This document shows positions 1-7,397 of a stretch of DNA of 21,419 nucleotides, one piece after another; position 1 is the stretch's first letter; each line of letters begins with the position of its first letter. Origin of the DNA: an uncultured Eubacteriales bacterium (lineage in GTDB: Bacteria; Bacillota; Clostridia; Oscillospirales; CAG-272); NCBI GenBank assembly GCA_934365155.1, contig CAKRMZ010000026.1:1-21419 (forward strand), read 5' to 3'. The notes beneath the pieces are model-generated. The model did not search any database, was not told the origin of the DNA, and worked only from the letters and a program-made list of their open reading frames with translations. Both the position numbers and the translations under genes were made by a program.

Positions 1-93
1 GATGCCGGTATCCGAAGGGCAACGACCGCCATAGCCGACAGCGTATCTCAGCATTTGGAAAACGAGCTTGAGATAAACAGGCTGAAAGCTTGA
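1..93 (+). CDS. C-terminal end of an unknown protein (partial)
   Basis: An open frame enters from the left edge and ends at a TGA at 91-93, giving 30 residues that begin DAGIRRATTAIAD and end EINRLKA. The tail is charged and probably helical. Too little is visible to name a family. It lies 52 bases upstream of the next gene on the same strand, so the two may be co-transcribed. It could also be a chance open frame. Confidence 0.4.
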   Translation, partial: DAGIRRATTAIADSVSQHLENELEINRLKA

Positions 94-145
94 TTTGTAA
101 TTATAAACGAAAGCCTGAAGCAAAGAAAAATCGGAGGAAATGTCT

Positions 146-631
146 ATGAGAAAATTCGGAGAATATGTCAGAGCGGCATACGGGTGTTTATCGGCAAAAT
201 GGATTTTCGGGGTGCTTGCGGCACTTAGCCTTTTGCCAACCTTAACAAAAACGGTTCTGCTGTGCATAACAAAAGAATCGCTTACCGCAGGCGCGGTGTT
301 TTTTGCAGACCTGTTCTGCGTTGTCTGCGCCTGTATTCCGGCTTTTTTGGCAGTCCGCTCGACGAACAGCAATACAAAACAAGCCGCCGGGATATGGCTC
401 AAGGGCTATCTTCCTTGTATAGCGGCTTTGTATGCGGGTGAAATACTGGCAGGACTTCTTGGCGGGAAATTCGGAACCACCGGAAAAATCATCGCCTGCG
501 CTGTGGCCGGGACACTGCTCGGGCTGTCATTTTATTTGCTCGGATCTGCCATGAGAGGGAAATCCGAAAGGAAAGCAGGCGGGGATTCACGGTCATTATC
601 AAGCGTCATTTCGAGCGAAAGCGTCTCTTGA
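146..631 (+). CDS. Small polytopic membrane protein of unknown function
   Basis: I do not recognise this protein. Four hydrophobic segments are clear, at about residues 18-38, 46-70, 82-106 and 111-135, so it is an integral membrane protein with short loops. Two ATGs lie close together (140 and 146). The GGAGG at 133-137 is only 2 bases from the first but 8 from the second, so I start at 146 (161 aa). After the last helix comes a polar tail rich in Lys, Gly, Ser and Glu. Its last dozen residues are encoded by sequence that resembles a dispersed intergenic repeat, so the natural C-terminus may have been replaced by a rearrangement. The recombinase remnant begins 31 bases after the stop. Confidence 0.6.
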   Translation: MRKFGEYVRAAYGCLSAKWIFGVLAALSLLPTLTKTVLLCITKESLTAGAVFFADLFCVVCACIPAFLAVRSTNSNTKQAAGIWLKGYLPCIAALYAGEILAGLLGGKFGTTGKIIACAVAGTLLGLSFYLLGSAMRGKSERKAGGDSRSLSSVISSESVS

Positions 632-662
632 ATCAGCGTTAGCATATGCTTGTCACTTTACT

Positions 663-1748
663 TTGCTCGGTTACAGGAGAAACAAGGATACAAAAGAAAT
701 TTATATCGTCTCGGAAGAGGCAGAGACTGTTAAGAAAATCTTTCAGATGTACTTGCAGGGGAGGAGCCTTGATCAAATAAAGAGATACCTTGAAGAGAAT
801 AATATTCTAACCGTTAGGGGAAATTCGGTATGGGATAAAGGTGTAATCAAATCCATGCTGACAAACGAGAAATATGTCGGCGATGTAATGTTTCAAAAAA
901 CCTATCGGGAAGACTGCATAAGCAAAAGAACAAAGATCAATCGTGGGGAAATGGATAGGTATCTTGTTACGGATAATCACCCGGCGATAATTGATAGGGA
1001 AACATTTCGGATGGCAAAAAAGGAGATGGTGAAGCGAAGCTCTAAACGCCGAACTTCCTCCAAAGCAATTACCGAACTCGGAAAGTACAGTGGCAAATAC
1101 GCGCACAGCGAACTACTTTTCTGTGATGTCTGCGGAAGCCCGTTCAGAAGGAAGACATGGACAAGGAAAGGAGTAAAAAAGGTTTATTGGAGATGCTTAA
1201 ATCATGTCGAAAACGGCGACAAAGCTTGTCCGCAGTCAAGAGGAATTGAAGAGGGTGTTCTCCACGAAGCAATTTGCCGAGGAATGTCAAAATGTATTCC
1301 CGAAACCGGGGATGTGCAAACTCTCGTGAAAACAATGCTCGCTTATGCTACCTCGGAAGATGAAGTGCTGCTTGAATGCCAAACGCTTGAAAATGCGATC
1401 AGAGAACTGCAGGGGAAAGCAAACGAAGAAGAGGAAATGTGCATCAGGACTGAAGGTAATAAAGAACCGTATATGGAGCAAATCAAAAAATACTATTCCT
1501 CAATAGCTGAACTTCGAGCGCGAATAACTGAAATAAAAAAGCAACTTGAAGAAAGCGACGAATTTCAAACTGAGATGCAGCAAATCGACAGTTGGCTTGA
1601 AAACGAGGAGATTTTGTTTGCTGAATATGATGACGATATTGTCAGGTATTTGATTGACAGTATCCGTGTTACCGATGACTTAAAGCTGATTATAAATGTC
1701 AAAGGCGGTGTATCGGTAACGGAAGAATTGTATCAGAAAGAAGATTGA
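663..1748 (+). CDS. Large serine recombinase remnant lacking the catalytic domain
   Basis: This is the C-terminal part of a large serine site-specific recombinase, the class that integrates phages and conjugative elements. Residues 3-110 are the DNA-binding Recombinase domain (GYRRNKDT, then EAETVKKIFQMYLQG and a KSMLTNEKYVGD core). Residues about 150-195 form the zinc beta-ribbon with cysteines C154, C157, C178 and C189. Residues 225-310 look like the coiled coil used for synapsis. The N-terminal resolvase domain with the nucleophilic serine, about 130-150 residues, is absent. The frame stays open upstream to about 555 but does not encode that domain. The putative start is TTG at 663 with no ribosome binding site. 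It is therefore probably a dead gene left by an excised or deleted element, although an intact frame of 361 codons survives. Confidence 0.8.
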   Translation: MLGYRRNKDTKEIYIVSEEAETVKKIFQMYLQGRSLDQIKRYLEENNILTVRGNSVWDKGVIKSMLTNEKYVGDVMFQKTYREDCISKRTKINRGEMDRYLVTDNHPAIIDRETFRMAKKEMVKRSSKRRTSSKAITELGKYSGKYAHSELLFCDVCGSPFRRKTWTRKGVKKVYWRCLNHVENGDKACPQSRGIEEGVLHEAICRGMSKCIPETGDVQTLVKTMLAYATSEDEVLLECQTLENAIRELQGKANEEEEMCIRTEGNKEPYMEQIKKYYSSIAELRARITEIKKQLEESDEFQTEMQQIDSWLENEEILFAEYDDDIVRYLIDSIRVTDDLKLIINVKGGVSVTEELYQKED

Positions 1749-1776
1749 AATTTTTGCTTTCAAGTGTAAAAAAGAC

Positions 1777-1805
1777 TTGAGTTTTTGGACGGACTCCTTT
1801 ATAAT
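1777..1805 (+). promoter_or_regulatory. Sigma-A-like promoter for a short leader RNA
   Basis: TTGAGT at 1777-1782 and a perfect TATAAT at 1800-1805 are separated by 17 bases. Transcription would begin near 1812 and run rightward. No full-length gene follows on this strand; the product is the structured RNA described at 1812-1934. Confidence 0.6.
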
Positions 1806-1840
1806 AAGTGCAGTTAAGAAAAGACAAAGCGAATATACAT

Positions 1841-1882
1841 ATGAAAAAGGGTTTTCCCGGCGGTTGTATATTCGTGGAGTAA
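1841..1882 (+). CDS. Possible 13-residue leader peptide
   Basis: ATG at 1841 to TAA at 1880-1882 encodes MKKGFPGGCIFVE. No Shine-Dalgarno sequence lies in front, which counts against it. Its position inside the leader hairpin, 10 bases before a terminator stem, is what makes it worth listing. It may be chance. Confidence 0.25.
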   Translation: MKKGFPGGCIFVE

Positions 1883-1892
1883 ACACAGTTTA

Positions 1893-1934
1893 GAGCCTTG
1901 ACACGCAAACGTGCAGTCAAGGTTCTTTCTTTTT
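1893..1934 (+). terminator. Intrinsic terminator of the leader RNA
   Basis: GAGCCTTGAC (1893-1902) pairs with GTCAAGGTTC (1916-1925), with one G-U pair. An inner CACG/CGTG stem closes a CAAA loop. TTTCTTTTT follows at 1926-1934. Confidence 0.75.
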
Positions 1935-1979
1935 GCCACTTTTCTCTCGCTTCCGGGCAACCTTTTGTTGACAAAGAAA

Positions 1980-2030
1980 ATTCCCATTGAAATCTTCGCC
2001 TTTGCGGTTCGGGGCCAATGGGGATTTTTT
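1980..2030 (+). terminator. Second plus-strand intrinsic terminator
   Basis: ATTCCCATTG (1980-1989) pairs with CAATGGGGAT (2016-2025), with one G-U pair, and is followed by a run of T to 2030. It lies 45 bases beyond the first terminator with no gene between them. This supports the idea that the stretch 1749-2141 is the remains of a longer unit whose gene was lost. Apart from the promoter, leader and terminators I see nothing else in that stretch. Confidence 0.6.
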
Positions 2031-2095
2031 GAAATTTCTCTTGACAGAACTTGGCAAGCCTTTAAAACATCAGAGTGCAAAGTCTGATAAAATAC

Positions 2096-2130
2096 AAAAG
2101 AAGGTGTGTCGAAACGACACACCTTCTTTT
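2096..2130. terminator. Bidirectional terminator closing the redox operon
   Basis: A perfect 16-bp stem (2096-2111 with 2115-2130) around an AAA loop is flanked by A-rich and T-rich tracts, so it can end transcription from either side. It sits 11 bases past the fucO stop and ends the ten-gene minus-strand unit. It also blocks plus-strand readthrough from the leader region. Confidence 0.85.
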
Positions 2131-2141
2131 TTCGGATTTAA

Positions 2142-3290
2142 TTACATTAATTTAAGATACAGTTCCTTGATTTCTGCGACACTTGTTTCTCTCGGGTTGC
2201 CAGGACGGCAAGCGTCGTCAAATGCAGACTGAGAAAGGAAGTCAAGATCTTCTGGCTTTACGATTTCCTTAAGGTCTGTAGGGATTCCTACATCGGCGGA
2301 AAGTTTCTTAACGGCATCCACAGCAGCTTTTCTTGCGTCTTCAAGGCTCATGGCATCTACACCGTCGACGCCCATGGCTTTTGCAATGCTTCTGTATTTT
2401 TCACCGGTTGCGGGAGCATTATACTCCATAGCGGTAGGAAGAATAATCGCGTTTGCAACACCGTGGGGGGTGTCATATACAGCACCGAGCGGATGTGCCA
2501 TAGCATGCACGATACCAAGACCGACATTGCTAAATCCCATGCCGGCGATATACTGACCGAGCGCCATGCCTTTTCTGCCTTCATCGGTATTTTTTACCGC
2601 ATCGCGGAGAGATTTTGAAATGATTTCAATGGCTTTGAGATGGAACATATCGCTCATTTCCCATGCGCCCTTGGTAATATAACCTTCGATTGCGTGGGTA
2701 AGAGCATCCATACCGGTTGCGGCGGTAAGTCCCTTCGGCATAGAAGCCATCATATCGGGGTCGACAACCGCAACAACAGGAATATCGTGAACATCTACGC
2801 AAACCATTTTGCGATTCTTCTCGGTATCGGTAATAACATAGTTAATGGTAACCTCTGCAGCAGTACCTGCAGTGGTCGGAACAGCGATGATCGGGACACA
2901 GGGTTTCTTGGTAGGAGCAACTCCCTCTAAGGAACGGATATCCGCAAATTCGGGGTTTTCAATAACAATACCGATTGCTTTTGCAGTATCCATCGAAGAA
3001 CCGCCACCGATTGCGACAATGCAATCCGCACCGCTTGCCTTAAATGCGGCAACACCGCTTTGCACATTTTCAATTGTGGGATTGGGCTTGATGTTGCTGT
3101 AAATTTCATAAGGGATTTTTGCACTGTCAAGAATATCTGTTACTTTCTTTGTAACCTTAAACTTGATCAGATCAGGATCAGAGCAAACAAAAACCTTTTT
3201 AAAATCTCTTGCTTTGATTTCGGTTGCGATTTCATTAATCGCGCCCTTGCCGTGATAACTGGTTTCATTGAGTACAAATCTGTTTGCCAT
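2142..3290 (-). CDS. fucO: FucO-type iron-dependent alcohol dehydrogenase (lactaldehyde reductase)
   Basis: This is a group III iron-containing alcohol dehydrogenase of 382 residues, very close to E. coli FucO in length and sequence (MANR.-LNET start; GTAAEVTINYVIT; EGYIT-GAW; GMGFSNVGLG). FucO reduces L-lactaldehyde to 1,2-propanediol with NADH in the cytoplasm. The nucleotide-binding GGGSSMD is at 95-101. The metal ligands D195, H199, H262 and H276 are all present. I start at the ATG at 3290, which has AAAGGAG 8 bases ahead; a longer frame adds 11 residues without support. It is the last gene of the unit, 19 bases after pyruvate kinase. No fucose or rhamnose genes are nearby, so here it may reduce other short aldehydes or act as a general NADH sink; that is inference. 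Confidence 0.9.
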   Translation of the reverse strand: MANRFVLNETSYHGKGAINEIATEIKARDFKKVFVCSDPDLIKFKVTKKVTDILDSAKIPYEIYSNIKPNPTIENVQSGVAAFKASGADCIVAIGGGSSMDTAKAIGIVIENPEFADIRSLEGVAPTKKPCVPIIAVPTTAGTAAEVTINYVITDTEKNRKMVCVDVHDIPVVAVVDPDMMASMPKGLTAATGMDALTHAIEGYITKGAWEMSDMFHLKAIEIISKSLRDAVKNTDEGRKGMALGQYIAGMGFSNVGLGIVHAMAHPLGAVYDTPHGVANAIILPTAMEYNAPATGEKYRSIAKAMGVDGVDAMSLEDARKAAVDAVKKLSADVGIPTDLKEIVKPEDLDFLSQSAFDDACRPGNPRETSVAEIKELYLKLM

Positions 3291-3309
3291 AATAAAATCT
3301 CCTTTATCA

Positions 3310-4722
3310 TTAAATATTTTCAATTTTAATCAAGCTTGTGTTTCCAGATGCACCACTCGTATCGCCGCCTGTTATAATAATTTTATCCCCTTTATTCAGC
3401 GATAACTCTTGTTCTGCAATTTTTTTTGCAGTATAAAACAGAACATCAGTTGAACTGAAACGCTCGCACATAGCAGGAGTTACGCCCCAGGAAAGGGCGA
3501 GCCTTCTCCAAGTGCGTTCATCGGTTGTTAGACCGAGAATCGGCACCGGCGAACGGAAACGGGATACCATTCGTGCCGTCATTCCCGAAAGCGAGCAAGC
3601 AACAATCGCTTTTGCATTAAGGTCAATTGCTATACCGCACGCAGAGTGAGATATTGCATCCACTGCGTTACTGATTTCAAAAGCGGCTTTGTGAAAGCGT
3701 TTATTGTAATGAATATTTTTCTCGGTGGTTTTGGCAATTTCCGCCATCGCATGAACCGACTCAATCGGATATTTACCTGCGGCAGTTTCGCCTGAAAGCA
3801 TAATTGCGCTCGTTCCGTCATAAACCGCATTGGCAACATCCGATATTTCGGCTCTTGTAGGGCGGGGGTTTGAGATCATCGATTCAAGCATTTCAGTGGC
3901 AGTGATCACTCTTTTGCCGAGCAAACGACACTTCGTGATCAATTTTTTTTGGATCGCAGGGAGCATCTTGAACGGAATTTCCACACCCATATCTCCCCGT
4001 GCAATCATAATGCCGTCACATTCTTCGCAAATTTCTTCAATATTATCGACGCCGGACTGATTTTCGATTTTGGCGATCAGTTCAATATCATCGGCATGAA
4101 GCTCCTTCAGATAATTATGAACGTCAATAAGATCTTGCTTTTTTGAAACAAAGGAGCAGGCGATATAATCCACATCGTTTTGCACGCCGAAAGCAATATC
4201 CTTTTTATCCTGCGCGGAAAGGTATTCCTGCTGCATTACTTTACCGGGAAAGCTCATGCTTTTGCGATCGGATAGTTCTCCGCCGATGACCGCGATACAA
4301 TCGATGTCAGCGCCGTGAATGTTGATCACTTCGAATGTCAGAAGGCCGTTATTCAGCAAAATGGTATCGCCGACGGAAAGCTCGTTCGGAAGATTTTTAT
4401 AGCTTACCGCTACTTTGGTTTCATCGCCGACAATATCCTCTGCGGTAAAGGTGAAAGGATCTCCGTTATTCAAAGTGATCCTTTTGTTTTTAAAGGTTTT
4501 GATTCGGTATTCGGGGCCTTTTGTATCAAGCATAATAGCAATCGGCAATTTCAGTTCCGAGCGAACCTTTTTAACAAGATCAATTCTTCTTTGATGATCT
4601 TCGTAAGTGTTATGAGAAAAATTAAGTCTTGCTACATTCATACCGGCTTTACAGAGTCCGGTTATGATTTCTTCGGTTTCACTCGCGGGACCGATAGTAC
4701 ATACGATTTTTGTTTTGCGCAT
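3310..4722 (-). CDS. pyk: Pyruvate kinase
   Basis: Transfers phosphate from phosphoenolpyruvate to ADP, giving pyruvate and ATP, the last step of glycolysis. The 470-residue protein has the N-terminal KTKIVCTIGPAS, the catalytic-loop DTKGPE (66-71), the active-site signature LIAKIENQSG with K218 and E220, the metal-binding ARGDMGVEIP, ATEMLESM, and a C-terminal allosteric domain (about 350-470). It lacks the extra PEP-utiliser-like domain found in some Bacillus enzymes. Glutamate at the position after TKGP is, in this family, linked with potassium dependence. I start at ATG 4722, which has GTGGAG 7 bases ahead. It follows the hydrogenase by 62 bases and precedes fucO by 19, so it is probably part of the Rex-controlled unit, an unusual place for pyk. 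Confidence 0.95.
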   Translation of the reverse strand: MRKTKIVCTIGPASETEEIITGLCKAGMNVARLNFSHNTYEDHQRRIDLVKKVRSELKLPIAIMLDTKGPEYRIKTFKNKRITLNNGDPFTFTAEDIVGDETKVAVSYKNLPNELSVGDTILLNNGLLTFEVINIHGADIDCIAVIGGELSDRKSMSFPGKVMQQEYLSAQDKKDIAFGVQNDVDYIACSFVSKKQDLIDVHNYLKELHADDIELIAKIENQSGVDNIEEICEECDGIMIARGDMGVEIPFKMLPAIQKKLITKCRLLGKRVITATEMLESMISNPRPTRAEISDVANAVYDGTSAIMLSGETAAGKYPIESVHAMAEIAKTTEKNIHYNKRFHKAAFEISNAVDAISHSACGIAIDLNAKAIVACSLSGMTARMVSRFRSPVPILGLTTDERTWRRLALSWGVTPAMCERFSSTDVLFYTAKKIAEQELSLNKGDKIIITGGDTSGASGNTSLIKIENI

Positions 4723-4743
4723 ATTAAATCTCCACCCAATGCT

Positions 4744-4776
4744 TGCTCTATACACAAAGGCAAAATGTAAAGAGCA
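4744..4776 (-). other. Hairpin in the hydrogenase-pyk gap
   Basis: TGCTCT-A-TACA (4744-4754) pairs with TGTA-A-AGAGCA (4766-4776) around an 11-base loop, with one A-A mismatch. On the minus strand no T run follows, so it is unlikely to be a terminator. It lies just ahead of the pyk ribosome binding site in the second-widest gap of the operon and could be a processing or stability element. Confidence 0.35.
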
Positions 4777-4784
4777 GGGACTTG

Positions 4785-6212
4785 TTATTTCAACACAGAG
4801 GTTGCATCGCTGATCGTTTTTTCAAATGCCTCTCTGCCGTATTTGTCAACCTCGGCTTTATTCTTTTCGCCGTGCGTGAGGCATCCGGCACCGCCGATAC
4901 ATCCGCCGATACAAGCCATACCTTCAATAAAGTTGGCGTCGAGCAGATTTCTGCTCTTTTTCAGAAGTGCTATACGGCACTCTTCAATACCGTCACAGGG
5001 AATTGCCTTTAAGTCAAATTCAATGTTTTGTTCTTTCAGGCCTTGTGCGATCGCATCGGAAAGTCCTCCGCTGCGAGCAAATATTCTGCCGAAGTAAGAG
5101 GCATTATCCAAAACATCCTCCGGAAGAGTGGTAATGTCGATATCCTTGCTGTCAAAAAGGGCCTGCAATTCTTCAAAGGTTATAACCGCATCAATATACG
5201 GCTTAACGCTTTCAAGCTGCGCCTCGGCTTTTTTTGCCGTGCAAGGTCCGATAAATACAACCTTTGCATTTTTATCGGTGCTCTTGATGTATTTGGCAAG
5301 GGTAGCCATAGGCGAGAGGTTATGCGATACGAAAGGCAGCAAATCAGGAAATGTCAATTTAATATACTGCACAAACGCAGGGCAGCAAGAACTGGTTAAG
5401 AAGCCTTTTTCGGCAAGCTCTACTGATTCCGATTGTGCCACCATATCCGCGCCGAGAGCTGCCTCAATTACCGTGTAGAAGCCGAGTTCTTTTAGGCCGC
5501 TGATGACCTGACCGAGTTTGGCATAGGTAAACTGGCTTGAAATAGAGGGAGCGACGAGAGCATAAACTTTATACTTATCATCGTTTTCTCTTTTCTTAAT
5601 AAGGTCGATTACATTAAGGATATAGGATTTATCCATAATTGCGCCGAAGGGACACTGATAGACGCAGGCACCGCACTGAATGCATTTTTTGTTATCAATT
5701 GCGGCAGCATTATCTTCATTAATGGAGATTGCTTTTACTTTGCAGGCGACCTGACAGGGGCGCTTACGGTTAATGATAGCAGAATAAGGGCAAACCTTTG
5801 CGCATTGACCGCATTCCACGCATTTTGATTTATCGATATGTGCGACGTGGTTATGGTCAAACGAAATAGCGCCTCTCTTGCAAACGTCTTCACAGCGGTG
5901 AGCCAAACAACCGCGGCAGGAATCGGTAACTTCAAATCCTGCTGCAGGACATTCGTCACAGGCAATATCAATGACCTCAATAACATTGGGATTGTCCGTA
6001 TCTCCGCCCATAGCAATCTTGACACGTTCACTGAGTATAGCCCGTTCTTTATAAACGCAGCAACGCATCGTGGGGGTTTTGCCGGGAATGATTGTTTTTG
6101 GGATGTCAGTCACATTCTGGAGGAGAGTATCATTCCACGCCTGACGTGCGACTTCACGCAGAACCTTATATTTCAGGTGCTGTACTTTAGTATCAAATTT
6201 CCTAACTTCCAT
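4785..6212 (-). CDS. Catalytic monomeric [FeFe]-hydrogenase, group-B/HydA2 type
   Basis: Likely reduces protons to H2 with electrons from reduced ferredoxin in the cytoplasm. The 475-residue protein has an N-terminal iron-sulfur region rich in Cys: CDECP with CRGCLAHRCEDVC at 85-111, CVECGQCAKVCP at 131-142, and CIQCGACVYQCP at 177-188, enough for several [4Fe-4S] clusters. The H-cluster domain follows with all three signatures: L1 TSSCCPAF (C276, C277), L2 GPCTAKKAE (C324) and L3 EGMACIGGCIGGAGC (C434, C438). Both cysteines of the CC pair are kept, including the one used for proton transfer in clostridial enzymes. The methionine before PC in L2 is Gly, and GAGC replaces GGG in L3, as expected of group B rather than the CpI-like group A. 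The ATG at 6212 has AAGGAG 8 bases ahead, overlapping the stop of the phosphatase gene. It corresponds to hydA2 of the R. albus cluster. Confidence 0.88.
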   Translation of the reverse strand: MEVRKFDTKVQHLKYKVLREVARQAWNDTLLQNVTDIPKTIIPGKTPTMRCCVYKERAILSERVKIAMGGDTDNPNVIEVIDIACDECPAAGFEVTDSCRGCLAHRCEDVCKRGAISFDHNHVAHIDKSKCVECGQCAKVCPYSAIINRKRPCQVACKVKAISINEDNAAAIDNKKCIQCGACVYQCPFGAIMDKSYILNVIDLIKKRENDDKYKVYALVAPSISSQFTYAKLGQVISGLKELGFYTVIEAALGADMVAQSESVELAEKGFLTSSCCPAFVQYIKLTFPDLLPFVSHNLSPMATLAKYIKSTDKNAKVVFIGPCTAKKAEAQLESVKPYIDAVITFEELQALFDSKDIDITTLPEDVLDNASYFGRIFARSGGLSDAIAQGLKEQNIEFDLKAIPCDGIEECRIALLKKSRNLLDANFIEGMACIGGCIGGAGCLTHGEKNKAEVDKYGREAFEKTISDATSVLK

Positions 6213-6224
6213 AATGGATGCTCC

Positions 6225-7397
6225 TTAGAAATAACTCACTTTTATTTTCTTTCCCATTTTTTTGAGGCACTTGGAGAGTTCTTCCACCAAGTTCATTTTA
6301 ATATTAAAGTTGATCGGCAGATCGGGGTTTTGGTGTGCGGGATTTACGGCCCTGCCTACGTAGAAGTTTATATCGGTTGCTTCCTCAAACAGTAAGCGGC
6401 AAATGAGGGAAGCACCGTCTTGTTTGAAGCTCCAATGTTCATATTCCTTATTTTCGCCGAGATAATCCTTTGCGTATTCGATGACCTTACTCATGGTGAT
6501 AACACCTTCGGTAACAAGGTCAACGCCTTCAATCTCGGCAGTCGGGGGAACATCGCTGTGCGTAAAATTCAGACTCGCTTTTAAAGGCTTGTGCAAAAAG
6601 TTTGCCGCAATCGATGAAGTGGTACCGCCGCAGATAATATGCTTACCTTCTTTGGAGAAGAACAGCGACATCATACGGTCGGCATCGTCCCGGTTTGAGG
6701 GCGGGCCGAAAAGAATGTTCATCGGCACACGCTTACGTATACGCACGACACAGGCGGTTACATCGTCGCCGGGTTTGTCATTGTAAAGCTTATTGCATTC
6801 GTCTACAAGCATTGTGGAAAGCGTTTTGGCGGTATAACCGGCATAGGACAATGTTTCCATAAAGCTTGCGATATCCTCCCGCTTCCAGCCGAAGTTGTAA
6901 GCGGTGCCGATGCCGGCGTGAGGACAGCCGTCACTCATCGCAACGAACATATCATTTTCTTGCAGCTTAATGACAGACTTATAAATTTTTTTGCCGCCGA
7001 TATTCATTTCGGTTTTGGGATAGTCCCAAACATGGTCATCACGGATAATAATAGCTTGAGGATTATCGTACTGAATCAGCTCAGCGGTTTGGTTGTTTTT
7101 CAGATGAATAATCGTAAATGTTGAATAGGCAACGCCGCGCACCGAACATACCGGCAAGGTTGCGGCAATGGTCTCAACACATTCCTCTAAAGATAGCCCT
7201 TCCGCTAACATCGTGGAAATGATCTTAGAAGTCAGGGTTGAAAGGATGCTCGCTTTAACGCCGCTTCCCAGTCCGTCTGACAGCACAATAACAGTAGAAT
7301 CATCGTTCGGTTCGACAATATCCACATGATCGCCGCAAAGCTGCTCACCGTAATGATTTATGCTTTTATATCCGATATCAGCACATAAATCATTCAT
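6225..7397 (-). CDS. SpoIIE/PP2C-family serine phosphatase of the hydrogenase cluster
   Basis: A metal-dependent protein serine/threonine phosphatase fold lies in residues 1-222. The acidic metal-binding motifs are visible: VLSDGLGSG (D41, G42), VAMSDGCPHAG (D156, G157) and KPGDDVTACVVRI (D211, D212). Residues about 225-390 form a second domain (begins MNILFGPPSNRDDADRMM) that I do not recognise. It has no membrane segment and no PAS or GAF input domain, so its signal probably comes from a partner. The start at 7397 has AAAGGAG 10 bases ahead and overlaps the end of the sensory hydrogenase gene by 8 bases, implying translational coupling. It is the likely counterpart of the phosphatase in the R. 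albus hydS-hydA2 unit and may oppose the kinase at 9642-10346; the substrate is unknown. Confidence 0.85.
   Translation of the reverse strand: MNDLCADIGYKSINHYGEQLCGDHVDIVEPNDDSTVIVLSDGLGSGVKASILSTLTSKIISTMLAEGLSLEECVETIAATLPVCSVRGVAYSTFTIIHLKNNQTAELIQYDNPQAIIIRDDHVWDYPKTEMNIGGKKIYKSVIKLQENDMFVAMSDGCPHAGIGTAYNFGWKREDIASFMETLSYAGYTAKTLSTMLVDECNKLYNDKPGDDVTACVVRIRKRVPMNILFGPPSNRDDADRMMSLFFSKEGKHIICGGTTSSIAANFLHKPLKASLNFTHSDVPPTAEIEGVDLVTEGVITMSKVIEYAKDYLGENKEYEHWSFKQDGASLICRLLFEEATDINFYVGRAVNPAHQNPDLPINFNIKMNLVEELSKCLKKMGKKIKVSYF

Larger units (their letters stand above)
1812..1934 (+). ncRNA. Candidate leader or small structured RNA, possibly an orphan attenuator
   Basis: Downstream of a good promoter, a perfect 10-bp stem (1830-1839 with 1865-1874) closes a loop that contains a GGG-TTTT-CCC mini-hairpin (1849-1858). 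An intrinsic terminator follows at 1893-1934. A 13-codon reading frame (1841-1882) starts inside the stem-loop and runs through its 3' arm, so translating ribosomes would melt the stem. This is the layout of leader-peptide attenuators upstream of antibiotic-resistance and amino-acid genes, but the gene that should follow is missing. It could equally be a free-standing small RNA. I do not match it to a riboswitch class I know. Confidence 0.4.

Noticed and set aside
2041..2069. TTGACA at 2041-2046 as a plus-strand promoter
   Set aside because: No -10 box at 16-18 bases (AAAACA at 17), and the bidirectional terminator follows at once. The TTGACA at 1968-1973 fails for the same reason.
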